A DNA stretch of 8,977 nucleotides from an uncultured Ruminococcus sp. (GTDB taxonomy: Bacteria; Bacillota; Clostridia; Oscillospirales; Ruminococcaceae). Where the stretch lies: contig CACZQG010000257.1 of NCBI GenBank assembly GCA_902783235.1, positions 1 to 8,977 on the forward strand. Reading direction: 5' to 3'. Under the pieces are notes generated by a model. The model was not told the DNA's origin, searched no databases, and worked only from the letters and a program-made list of their open reading frames with translations. Shown here in pieces: positions 1-5,538 of the stretch. Both the position numbers and the translations under genes were made by a program. Positions within the stretch are counted from its first letter, which is position 1, and each line of letters begins with the position of its first letter.

Positions 1-1
1 C

Positions 2-106
2 GATACAAATCTTGACGGAGCTGTAGATACCCTTGATCTTTCTCTGCTTATTGAGTATAACCTGGGCACCGCACAGTTTCCCGATATCAGATCACTTATA
101 AATTAA
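2..106 (+). CDS. C-terminal end of a dockerin-containing protein (partial)
   Basis: Reading from base 2, the window opens inside a coding region that ends at TAA 104-106. The 34 visible residues begin DTNLDGAVDTLDLSLLIEYN, which fits the second calcium-binding repeat of a type I dockerin: D, N, D and D at loop positions 1, 3, 5 and 12, followed by the L..L.EYNLG helix. Dockerins attach secreted enzymes or structural proteins to cohesins on a scaffoldin in cellulosome-forming clostridia and ruminococci. The domain ends only a few residues before the stop, which is the usual C-terminal dockerin placement. The rest of the protein lies outside the window, so its catalytic identity is unknown. The DUF1015 start is 50 nt downstream with no clear terminator between them. 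Confidence 0.85.
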   Translation, partial: DTNLDGAVDTLDLSLLIEYNLGTAQFPDIRSLIN

Positions 107-143
107 TAAGATCATGAATGAAAATGATAACAGTAATAACAAA

Positions 144-150
144 CGGAGGT
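144..150 (+). promoter_or_regulatory. Ribosome binding site deciding the DUF1015 start
   Basis: CGGAGGT lies 6 nt upstream of ATG 157. An in-frame ATG at 118 has no comparable Shine-Dalgarno sequence and would translate straight through this site, so 157 is preferred as the start. Confidence 0.8.
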
Positions 151-156
151 CTACCA

Positions 157-1413
157 ATGAATAATGCTTTTAAACCTGCGGATATACTCATACCAAAGAG
201 TAATATTGATATGGAAAAATGGGCGGTCATTGCCTGTGACCAGTATACCAGTGAGGGGGAGTACTGGAAGGAGACCGAAAGGATAGTGGGGGATTCACCT
301 TCTGCGCTGGAGCTTATCCTTCCGGAGATATATCTGGAGGATGATAATGTGGAGGAAAGGATAGCCTCAATACATAAAAATATGGATAAGTATTTATCGG
401 AGGGGATGCTGGATGAATACAGGGATTCACTTATTTATATTGAGAGGATCCAGTCCAACGGTATCCTGAGAGCCGGGATACTGGGAATGATAGATCTGGA
501 GGAATATGATTTCTCTGTAGGCAGTACCTCTCAGGTAAGGGCTACAGAGGCTACGGTAATAGAGAGAATACCTCCCCGTATAAGGATCCGAAAAGGGGCG
601 GCACTGGAGCTTCCCCACATCATGATACTGATCGATGATGAAAAAAAGACAGTGATAGAGCCTCTGGAGCAGCAAAAGGATGACATGAAAAAGCTGTATG
701 ATGTGAAGCTGATGCAGGGAGGGGGCAGTATAAGAGGATATCTCATTGACAGGGAAAAGTGCAGTGAGATACTGGATAAGCTTTCCGCATTGGGGGATAG
801 TGAGGTGTTCCGTAAAAAATACGGCACCAATGATGTTCTGCTGTATGCTATGGGGGACGGCAACCACTCCCTTGCAACTGCAAAAGAGTATTATGAGCAG
901 TTAAAGCGTGAAAATCCGGGAAAGGATATGTCGGATCACCCTGCAAGATATGCTCTGGCAGAGATAGTGGATCTACACAGCCCTGCCCTTCAATTTGAAG
1001 CTATACATCGTATAATCACAGAGACAGATACGGATAAGCTTATGAAGGAAATGACAGAGGCACTAAAGCTTTCGGATAAGCCATCGGAGCAGTGCTTTAC
1101 TGTAGTGAAAAATGGCAAAAGGGAGAAGGTCTATGTTCATGCTCCCACCTCCAATCTTACTGTGGGCAGTCTGCAAGGCTTTCTGGACAGCTATCTTGCG
1201 GTGAACAGCGGTAAGATCGACTATATCCACGGTACCGATACGGTGACAAGACTTGCGGAAGAGCCGGATTCCATAGGCTTTATACTTCCGGATATGGAAA
1301 AATCCCAGCTTTTCCCCACAGTTGTCAAGGACGGTGCGCTTCCCAGAAAGACTTTTTCCATGGGACACGCTCAGGATAAGCGTTACTACATTGAAAGCAG
1401 AAGGATCAGATAA
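157..1413 (+). CDS. DUF1015 family protein
   Basis: The 418-residue product has the features of the DUF1015 family, soluble proteins of roughly 400 residues whose biochemical role is not settled. Recognisable parts are the N-terminal WAVIACDQYTSEGEYW (residues 22-37), the VRATEATVIERIPPR segment (128-142) ahead of ELPHIMILIDD, and the family's signature near DGNHSLATAKEYY (234-246). Most relatives carry DGHHR or DGNHR at that last site, which resembles the ParB/sulfiredoxin-type nucleotide site; this protein has DGNHS. There is no signal peptide or membrane segment, so it is probably cytosolic. An in-frame start at 118 would add 13 residues, but the GGAGG just upstream of 157 argues for the shorter form. 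It follows the dockerin gene by 50 nt and is followed by a long repeat-rich gap. The family call is firm; no specific reaction is claimed. Confidence 0.85.
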   Translation: MNNAFKPADILIPKSNIDMEKWAVIACDQYTSEGEYWKETERIVGDSPSALELILPEIYLEDDNVEERIASIHKNMDKYLSEGMLDEYRDSLIYIERIQSNGILRAGILGMIDLEEYDFSVGSTSQVRATEATVIERIPPRIRIRKGAALELPHIMILIDDEKKTVIEPLEQQKDDMKKLYDVKLMQGGGSIRGYLIDREKCSEILDKLSALGDSEVFRKKYGTNDVLLYAMGDGNHSLATAKEYYEQLKRENPGKDMSDHPARYALAEIVDLHSPALQFEAIHRIITETDTDKLMKEMTEALKLSDKPSEQCFTVVKNGKREKVYVHAPTSNLTVGSLQGFLDSYLAVNSGKIDYIHGTDTVTRLAEEPDSIGFILPDMEKSQLFPTVVKDGALPRKTFSMGHAQDKRYYIESRRIR

Positions 1414-1415
1414 AA

Positions 1416-1571
1416 GCGAAACGAAATCTAATTCACGCTTTATAGCTGCTCTTCGGGCTCTTGGCTGCCTGACGCATGAGAGTATGAGCGAAAGGAAATT
1501 TAATTCACGCTTTATAGCTGCTCTTCGAGCTCAGAACTGCCTAAGGCATAAGAGTATGAGCGAAAGGAAAA
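1416..1571 (+). repeat. 72-bp tandem repeat, two copies plus the start of a third
   Basis: Unit 1 is 1416-1487 and unit 2 is 1488-1559; a third begins at 1560 (GCGAAAGGAAA) and then diverges. By eye the two full units differ at about 10 of 72 positions, and the strictly shared core is TTCACGCTTTATAGCTGCTC. The unit is 24 codons long, so it yields a repeated peptide in one frame on the plus strand, but that frame has no convincing start or ribosome binding site and I do not call it a gene. It begins directly after the DUF1015 stop. An inverted diverged relative of unit 2 and the following bases lies at 7734-7826. Confidence 0.85.
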
Positions 1572-1762
1572 GTTTTTGCAGAGCTTTTTTCAAAAAGCGA
1601 CCCTTAGCAGCTTTTTGGTGTCAGAATTTTTAATTCTGCACCGAAAAGGGCTTACGGGGTCAAGGGGCGGAGCCCCTGATGGTTTCGCTGAAAGCGAAAC
1701 AAAGCGTTTAAGCGCTCCGCAAGGGGTGAATTTCAAAACAGTCCTAAGACTGTTTTGAAAGA
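1572..1762. other. Intergenic block of consecutive small hairpins
   Basis: No gene is supported here. There are five inverted repeats in a row. GCTTTTT/AAAAAGC spans 1583-1598. GGTG-T-CAGAATT pairs with AATTCTG-CACC at 1617-1642 (11 bp with one bulge, TTT loop). AGGGGC/GCCCCT is at 1663-1677. GTTTCGC/GCGAAAC with a TGAAA loop is at 1682-1700. A perfect 13-bp stem TTTCAAAACAGTC/GACTGTTTTGAAA with a CTAA loop is at 1731-1760. None is followed by a good T-run on the plus strand, so simple rho-independent termination is not obvious. The density suggests a structured RNA segment or a decayed non-autonomous element. Confidence 0.6.
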
Positions 1763-1763
1763 G

Positions 1764-2020
1764 GGGACGCCCTGCAAGTGAGGGCGTCCCTTGAGAGAAC
1801 TATCAAATAAGCATTTAATGAAAATGCCAAATCCGGAAGATTGGGATTGAAATGCCAATGCAAGGCTGACGCCCTGCAAGTGAGGGCGTCCCCTGAGAGA
1901 ACTATCAAATAAGCATTTAATGAAAATGCCAAATCCGGAAGATTGGGATTGAAATGCCAATGCAAGGGTGAAAGTCCTGCAAGTGAGGGCGTCCCCTGAG
2001 AGAACTATCAAATAAACATT
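1764..2020. repeat. 102-bp tandem repeat carrying a GC-rich hairpin
   Basis: Two nearly identical 102-bp units occupy 1766-1867 and 1868-1969, and a third partial one runs from about 1970 to 2020. Units 1 and 2 differ at about two bases by eye, so the duplication looks recent. Unit 1 opens with a perfect 10-bp stem GGGACGCCCT/AGGGCGTCCC around the loop GCAAGTG (1764-1790). Unit 2 keeps an 8-bp stem, GACGCCCT/AGGGCGTC. Unit 3 has GAAAGTCCT on the left side, which destroys most of the pairing, and it also carries a 1-nt insertion. The rest of each unit is AT-rich. Because 102 is a multiple of three, the minus strand shows a repeated 34-residue peptide, but with no start signal; I treat it as a by-product. 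Confidence 0.9.
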
Positions 2021-2062
2021 AAGGCAGCACAGCACGGTTTTTGTGGGGTGCTGCTTTAATAT
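2021..2062 (+). terminator. Terminator-like hairpin closing the repeat region
   Basis: AAGGCAGCAC (2021-2030) pairs with GTGCTGCTTT (2048-2057) as a 10-bp stem with one G-T wobble, followed by AATATTTTCT. The loop is 17 nt and the T-run is interrupted, so termination may be weak. The right arm TTTTTGTGGGGTGCTGC closely matches the right arm of the hairpin at 6802-6843, so this belongs to the GCAGCACC hairpin family found elsewhere in the window. Confidence 0.5.
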
Positions 2063-2140
2063 TTTCTGGTGATTTTTAACAATCATAAACAGGTGGTTTC
2101 AGTACTCATCGCTGATTTTTATTTATTTGTTTTTAAAGTA

Positions 2141-2169
2141 TTGACAATGTGTCAGAATACTGATATAAT
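2141..2169 (+). promoter_or_regulatory. Consensus vegetative promoter for the TetR-led block
   Basis: TTGACA at 2141-2146 and TATAAT at 2164-2169 are separated by exactly 17 nt, a perfect match to the housekeeping sigma factor consensus. Transcription should start near 2176, about 43 nt before the regulator's ATG. Two operator-like palindromes overlap the -35 box and the start site, which is a layout expected for a strong promoter held down by a repressor. Confidence 0.85.
2142..2154 (+). promoter_or_regulatory. Operator 1 (TGACAATGTGTCA)
   Basis: The palindrome has TGACA and TGTCA half-sites around a 3-bp centre and overlaps the -35 box. It differs from operator 2 at a single central base. 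The TetR-family gene immediately downstream is the obvious candidate binder. Confidence 0.75.
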
Positions 2170-2177
2170 ATCATTAA

Positions 2178-2190
2178 TGACATTGTGTCA
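2178..2190 (+). promoter_or_regulatory. Operator 2 (TGACATTGTGTCA)
   Basis: This is the second copy of the palindrome, centred 36 bp downstream of the first, just after the expected transcription start. Binding here would block promoter clearance and binding at operator 1 would block the -35 box. Recurrence of a 12/13 match in a 50-bp stretch is strong evidence that both are functional sites. Confidence 0.75.
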
Positions 2191-2218
2191 GTAATAATAT
2201 GAATTAGGAGATGAAGAA

Positions 2219-2830
2219 ATGCCAAAGGGTTCCCCACAGCTTAAAGCTTCAAGGAAGGAAGAAATAATAAACGCCTGTGAAAAGCTTTACCGTACCATGA
2301 GCTTCAAGGATATCACCCTCAAGGAGATAAGCGTTGAAACAAGCTTTTCCCGTCCCTCCATATACAATTATTTTCAGACTAAGGAGGAGATATTTCTGGC
2401 ACTTATGCAGCGTGAATACAGCAAATGGGCAGAGGAAATGAATACACTTCGGGATGAAAACGAAGAAATGTCTGTCAGCAGCTTTGCGGATTCGCTGGCA
2501 TCATCTCTGGAGAAGCATGAGCAGCTGGTGAAGCTGCTGGCTATGAACCATTATGATATGGAGGAAAACTCCCGTCCCAAGCGTCTGACAGAGTTCAAGC
2601 TGGCTTATGGGGCATCGCTTGATGCGGTAAGAGGATGTATAAAAAAGTTTTTTCCGGAAACCGACTGCGAAGGCTTTATATTCGTTTTGTTCCCTTTTTT
2701 ATTCGGAGTATATCCATATTCGGTGGCAACTGAAAAACAGCTTTGCGCTATGCGTGAAGCCGGGATAGATTTTACTATGCACAGCATATATGAGATGATC
2801 TATTCCTGCGTTATCAGATTGTTGAAATAA
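2219..2830 (+). CDS. TetR/AcrR family transcriptional regulator
   Basis: The 203-residue product has the usual TetR-family length and layout. The N-terminal helix-turn-helix covers about residues 12-60, with the typical ITLKEISVETSFSRPSIYNYF sequence at about 32-52 followed by the family's TKEEIF. The C-terminal portion (about 65-203) is helical with a hydrophobic stretch, GFIFVLFPFLFGVYPYSVAT, and probably forms the ligand and dimer domain. The ligand cannot be read from sequence. AGGAG at 2206-2210 sits 8 nt before the ATG. The gene lies directly behind a promoter with two copies of a palindromic operator, so it very probably represses itself. The stop is only 26 nt from the next gene, so the secreted flavodoxin is likely in the same transcript and regulon. 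Confidence 0.9.
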   Translation: MPKGSPQLKASRKEEIINACEKLYRTMSFKDITLKEISVETSFSRPSIYNYFQTKEEIFLALMQREYSKWAEEMNTLRDENEEMSVSSFADSLASSLEKHEQLVKLLAMNHYDMEENSRPKRLTEFKLAYGASLDAVRGCIKKFFPETDCEGFIFVLFPFLFGVYPYSVATEKQLCAMREAGIDFTMHSIYEMIYSCVIRLLK

Positions 2831-2856
2831 AGCTGACCCTGTGAAAGGAGTATAAT

Positions 2857-4020
2857 ATGAAAAAGATATTCTCATTTCTGGTATCGGGAATAATGATGCT
2901 GACTCTTACGGTTCTGGGCGGTTCGTTTATACCCGGAGCTGCTGATACTGTCAGGTCCTCCGCAGCAGAGGCGGATAAAACATTTACCGTGCAGGATGTG
3001 TTTGATCTTCAGGATCACCTTCTGTGCAGATACTCCGGGGGAGATCTGAGTGAAAGACCCTATGACCTTAATGTAGATGGCAGATGGAACGTTATTGATC
3101 TGTGCATAATGAAGCGTCAGGTACTGACAGCTGTTAAGATCGTGGAACACAGTGATGTGATGATAGCATACTTCTCACGCACAGGCAATACCGAAAGGAT
3201 CGCAGAGTATATCAAGGAGATAACCGGCGGAGACAGCTGGGTCATCCGTGCAGCAGATCCTTATACCGATGAGGATATTGAGTACAACAACTCCTCCTGC
3301 CGTGCAAATCGTGAACAGGACGATAAGACAATCCGCCCGGAGATAGAGGAGCTTCCCGATTCTCTTGACGGCTATGACACTGTTTTTCTGGGCTATCCCA
3401 TATGGTGGGGACAGGAGCCTCGTATAATCGATACCTTCCTTGAAAGCTTTGATTTTTCAGGTAAAAGGGTGATACCCTTCTGCACCTCTGCAAGCAGCGG
3501 TATCTCTGTAAGTGAAAAGAATATTTCAGCTTTGGTACCTATCGGAGAGCAGCTCCCGGGAAGACGATTTTCCGCCAATGCATCAAAGGAGGATGTAGAG
3601 GAATGGACAGACAGTCTGGGTATTGTGAAAGCCGTGGCAGAGGAGGAGACTCAGCCCTCATCACAGCCTGTAATACAGATCTCGGTAAAGGGCGAGATAC
3701 TTACGGCATCACTCTATGATACTGCCGCTGCGTCCGAGCTGATGGAAATGCTGTCACAGCCTGTAACCGTTGAGCTGCAGGAATACGGCGGCTTTGAAAA
3801 GGTGGGAGAGCTTCCTTCATCCCTTACAAAAAGTGATGAAAGTATCCGGACAGAGCCGGGAGATATAATGCTGTATCAGGGAAACAAAATGACTATATTT
3901 TATGGATCAAATTCCTGGAGCTATACCAGACTGGGACATATTGATAATGTGACCACGGAAAGGCTGAAGGATATCCTGGGTGACGGAGATGTAACAGCTG
4001 TGCTGTCAATTAAAAAATAA
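2857..4020 (+). CDS. Secreted dockerin-like / flavodoxin / cyclophilin-like fusion protein
   Basis: The 387-residue protein has four parts. A Sec-type signal peptide (MKK plus a hydrophobic core, residues 5-26) probably cleaves near A29 or A39; no lipobox cysteine is seen. Residues 42-90 resemble a Ruminococcus-type dockerin: TVQDVFDLQDHLL, then DLNVDGRWNVID with D70, N72, D74, N78 and D81 at the calcium positions, then LCIMKRQVL. The first repeat lacks its own calcium loop. Residues 100-260 are a flavodoxin domain with the FMN phosphate loop SRTGNT (107-112) and YDTVFLGYPIWWG (173-185). Residues 272-386 match the cyclophilin-like fold domain (ISVKGEILTASLYDTAAASE, later PGDIMLYQGNKMTIFYGSNSWSYTRLGHID). 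The flavodoxin is paralogous to the gene at 4963. AGGAG sits 6 nt before the ATG. It is expected outside the membrane, perhaps bound to a cohesin; electron partner and substrate are unknown. Confidence 0.85.
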   Translation: MKKIFSFLVSGIMMLTLTVLGGSFIPGAADTVRSSAAEADKTFTVQDVFDLQDHLLCRYSGGDLSERPYDLNVDGRWNVIDLCIMKRQVLTAVKIVEHSDVMIAYFSRTGNTERIAEYIKEITGGDSWVIRAADPYTDEDIEYNNSSCRANREQDDKTIRPEIEELPDSLDGYDTVFLGYPIWWGQEPRIIDTFLESFDFSGKRVIPFCTSASSGISVSEKNISALVPIGEQLPGRRFSANASKEDVEEWTDSLGIVKAVAEEETQPSSQPVIQISVKGEILTASLYDTAAASELMEMLSQPVTVELQEYGGFEKVGELPSSLTKSDESIRTEPGDIMLYQGNKMTIFYGSNSWSYTRLGHIDNVTTERLKDILGDGDVTAVLSIKK

Positions 4021-4024
4021 TAAA

Positions 4025-4062
4025 GGCAATACCGCACAAAGACCGCTTGGCAGCCTTATGCG
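4025..4062 (-). repeat. 38-bp hairpin element, copy 1 (inverted partner at 5428-5465)
   Basis: The sequence is the reverse complement of 5428-5465 at 36 of 38 positions. It begins 4 nt after the stop of the secreted flavodoxin. Inside it CCGCACAAAG can pair imperfectly with CCTTATGCGG around ACCGCTTGGCAG. The strand given is only relative to copy 2. The spurious upstream ATG at 4058 of the next reading frame lies inside this element. Confidence 0.85.
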
Positions 4063-4072
4063 GAGTAGACTA

Positions 4073-4078
4073 AAGGAG
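4073..4078 (+). promoter_or_regulatory. Ribosome binding site deciding the CMD-cupin start
   Basis: AAGGAG is 9 nt upstream of ATG 4088. The alternative in-frame ATG at 4058 sits inside the hairpin element and has no Shine-Dalgarno sequence, so it is discounted. Confidence 0.75.
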
Positions 4079-4087
4079 AGATGTTTT

Positions 4088-4840
4088 ATGAGTGAGAGGA
4101 TAGTACAAACTGCCGGAAGAGAACAGCTGGGTAATTTTGCTCCCATGTTTGCACATCTCAATGATGATGTTCTTTTCGGTGAGGTTTGGAATGATAATGC
4201 AATAGATGTAAAGACCAGATGCATCATAACTGTGGTATCTCTGATGGCATCCGGCATTACCGACAGCTCACTGAGCTATCACCTGGAAAATGCCAAGGCT
4301 CATGGGGTGACCCGGGAGGAGATAGGAGCTATAATAACCCATGCCACAATGTATACAGGCTGGCCCAAGGGATGGGCGGTGTTCAGGCTTGCAAAGGAGA
4401 TATGGAAGGAGACCGATACATCTGGAACGGATAAGGACAGGTATCAGAGCAGTATATTCTTTCCTGTCGGTGAACCCAATCCATACGGTGAATACTTTGT
4501 GGGACAGAGCTATCTCGCTCCTTTGTCAGGTCAGCAGGTACCTGTATATAATGTGACCTTTGAGCCGGGCTGCCGCAACAACTGGCATATCCATCACGCC
4601 CGATCCGGGGGCGGACAGATGCTTATATGCGTTGGCGGAAGAGGCTATTATCAGGAATGGGGCAAGGAGCCTGTAGAACTGACTCCCGGTACTGTAATAA
4701 ATATCCTGAGCGAGGTAAAGCACTGGCATGGAGCAGCCCCCGACAGCTGGTTCTCCCATCTTGCTCTGGAGGTACCCGGAGAGGAATGCAGCACCCAGTG
4801 GTGTGAGGCAGTAGGCGAGGAGATCTACAGCAGCCTTTGA
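4088..4840 (+). CDS. Carboxymuconolactone decarboxylase-like / cupin fusion protein
   Basis: The 250-residue product joins two domains. Residues 10-110 match the carboxymuconolactone decarboxylase (AhpD-like) helical fold, with FGEVWNDNAIDVKTRCIITVVSLMA and HLENAKAHGVTREEIGAIITHATMYTGWP. The CXXC pair of peroxidase-active AhpD is absent, so thiol peroxidase chemistry by that motif is unlikely. Residues 122-232 are a cupin barrel with metal-ligand candidates in NNWHIHH (H167, H169) and KHWHG (H212, H214). Such fusions are common in gut Firmicutes near flavodoxins and oxidoreductases; the substrate is not established. No signal peptide is seen, so it should be cytosolic. It starts 67 nt after the secreted flavodoxin, across a hairpin element, and its stop is overlapped by a 13-bp tandem repeat. 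Confidence 0.85.
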   Translation: MSERIVQTAGREQLGNFAPMFAHLNDDVLFGEVWNDNAIDVKTRCIITVVSLMASGITDSSLSYHLENAKAHGVTREEIGAIITHATMYTGWPKGWAVFRLAKEIWKETDTSGTDKDRYQSSIFFPVGEPNPYGEYFVGQSYLAPLSGQQVPVYNVTFEPGCRNNWHIHHARSGGGQMLICVGGRGYYQEWGKEPVELTPGTVINILSEVKHWHGAAPDSWFSHLALEVPGEECSTQWCEAVGEEIYSSL

Positions 4841-4869
4841 AAGCAGCCTTTGAAAGCAGTATTTGAAAG
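4831..4869 (+). repeat. 13-bp tandem repeat, three copies, across a stop codon
   Basis: CAGCCTTTGAAAG occurs at 4831-4843 and 4844-4856 and, with two changes (CAGTATTTGAAAG), at 4857-4869. The first copy contains the TGA stop of the CMD-cupin gene, so the array probably grew by slippage from the gene's own 3' end. The rest of the 122-nt gap before the next gene is AT-rich. It holds an extended -10-like TGTGATAAT at 4891-4899, with no matching -35 at standard spacing. Confidence 0.85.
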
Positions 4870-4949
4870 CAGTAAGAATAAAAACAGCACTGTGATAATA
4901 TGATGTACAAAGCCCTCAGACAGTCTTTGCATAGTGCTGCAAAAATAAT

Positions 4950-4954
4950 GGAGG
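4950..4954 (+). promoter_or_regulatory. Ribosome binding site deciding the flavodoxin start
   Basis: GGAGG lies 8 nt before ATG 4963. The in-frame ATGs at 4900 and 4903 lack such a site and would add an N-terminal tail unlike any flavodoxin. Confidence 0.8.
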
Positions 4955-4962
4955 TTATTATA

Positions 4963-5427
4963 ATGAGTAAAAAGTTAGTAGCGTATTTTTCAGCAAGCGG
5001 CAAGACAGCAGGTACAGCGAAGCAGCTGGCAGAGGCAGCAGGTGCGGATATTTATGAGATAAAGCCCGCTGTACCTTATACCTCTGCTGATCTTAACTGG
5101 CAGGATAAGCAGTCAAGAAGCAGTGTGGAAATGAGCGATCACAGCTCTCGTCCCGGGCTGGCTGATACAAATGCGGATATTAAGGAATACGATACGGTCT
5201 ATGTAGGATTTCCCGTGTGGTGGTATATTGCTCCCACTATCATAAATACTTTCCTTGAAGCCTACGATTTTTCCGGTAAAAAAATAGTGCTTTTTGCAAC
5301 ATCCGGAGGAAGCGGATTCGGCAAGGCTGTGGAGAATCTTATGCCCTCTGCACCGGGTGCGGAGATAATCGAGGGTAAGGTAAATCCCTCCGCAGGAGAT
5401 ATAAAGGCACTGGCAGAAAAATATTAA
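4963..5427 (+). CDS. Cytosolic flavodoxin (short, Flavodoxin_4-like)
   Basis: The 154-residue protein is a single flavodoxin domain. It opens with strand KKLVAYFSASGKTAGTAKQL, in which SASGKT (residues 10-15) is the FMN phosphate loop, and carries YDTVYVGFPVWWYIAPTIIN, NTFLEAYDFSGKKIVLFATSGGSG and a C-terminal helix. Flavodoxins shuttle one or two electrons through bound FMN. No signal peptide is present. It shares extended blocks with the flavodoxin domain of the secreted protein at 2857-4020 (compare TFLEAYDFSGKK with TFLESFDFSGKR), so the two are paralogues acting on opposite sides of the membrane. An inverted-repeat hairpin begins one base after its stop. The family is clear; the partner reductase and acceptor are unknown, with the flavin protein at 6144 a candidate. 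Confidence 0.9.
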   Translation: MSKKLVAYFSASGKTAGTAKQLAEAAGADIYEIKPAVPYTSADLNWQDKQSRSSVEMSDHSSRPGLADTNADIKEYDTVYVGFPVWWYIAPTIINTFLEAYDFSGKKIVLFATSGGSGFGKAVENLMPSAPGAEIIEGKVNPSAGDIKALAEKY

Positions 5428-5465
5428 CGCACAAGGCTGCCAAGCGGTCTTTGTGCGGTATTGTC
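5428..5465 (+). repeat. 38-bp hairpin element, copy 2 (inverted partner at 4025-4062)
   Basis: It begins immediately after the flavodoxin stop codon. CGCACAAGG pairs with CTTTGTGCG around an inner CTGCCAAGCGGT, with one G-T wobble. It is followed by GTATTGTCTTAATT rather than a clean T-run, so attenuation or mRNA 3'-end protection is as plausible as termination. Confidence 0.85.
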
Positions 5466-5481
5466 TTAATTGAAAACAAAT

Positions 5482-5525
5482 GGCAGCACCGTACCGCTGG
5501 TGGGAGCACCACGGTGCGTACTGCC
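5482..5525 (+). repeat. Second hairpin in the flavodoxin-acetyltransferase gap
   Basis: The outer arms GGCAG (5482-5486) and CTGCC (5521-5525) enclose an inner stem in which ACCG-C-TGGTG (5493-5502) pairs with CACCACGGT (5507-5515) around GGAG, with one bulged C. The start GGCAGCACCG matches the arm of the dispersed hairpin family. CTGTATTTTTCTTGG follows, so it could terminate weakly, but the T-run leads straight into the next gene's ribosome binding site. Confidence 0.65.
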
Positions 5526-5538
5526 CTGTATTTTTCTT

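Noticed and set aside
118..156. Upstream start for the DUF1015 gene
   Set aside because: There is no ribosome binding site before 118, and a strong GGAGG lies just before ATG 157.
1322..1633. Plus-strand frame of 103 codons with a repeated 24-residue motif
   Set aside because: It starts inside the DUF1015 gene in another frame and owes its repeats to the 72-bp DNA unit; no Shine-Dalgarno sequence or family resemblance was seen.
1764..2020. CRISPR array
   Set aside because: The repeats are 102 bp, directly adjacent and nearly identical throughout, with no unique spacers and no cas genes in the window.
1744..2086. Minus-strand reading frames encoding a repeated 34-residue peptide
   Set aside because: The repetition follows automatically from the 102-bp DNA repeat (a multiple of three). 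No ribosome binding site or recognisable domain is present, and the frame crosses several hairpins.
2857..2950. Lipoprotein or Tat signal in the secreted flavodoxin
   Set aside because: No lipobox cysteine follows the hydrophobic core and there is no twin-arginine motif, so a plain Sec signal peptide is the best reading.
4863..4904. Internal promoter before the cytosolic flavodoxin
   Set aside because: An extended -10-like TGTGATAAT exists at 4891-4899, but the nearest TTGAAA is 25 nt away, so spacing does not fit a standard promoter.
4025..5465. Insertion sequence or transposon with terminal inverted repeats
   Set aside because: No transposase lies between the repeats and no flanking target duplication was found; the same hairpin also occurs singly elsewhere in the window. 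A cassette remains possible but an IS is not supported.
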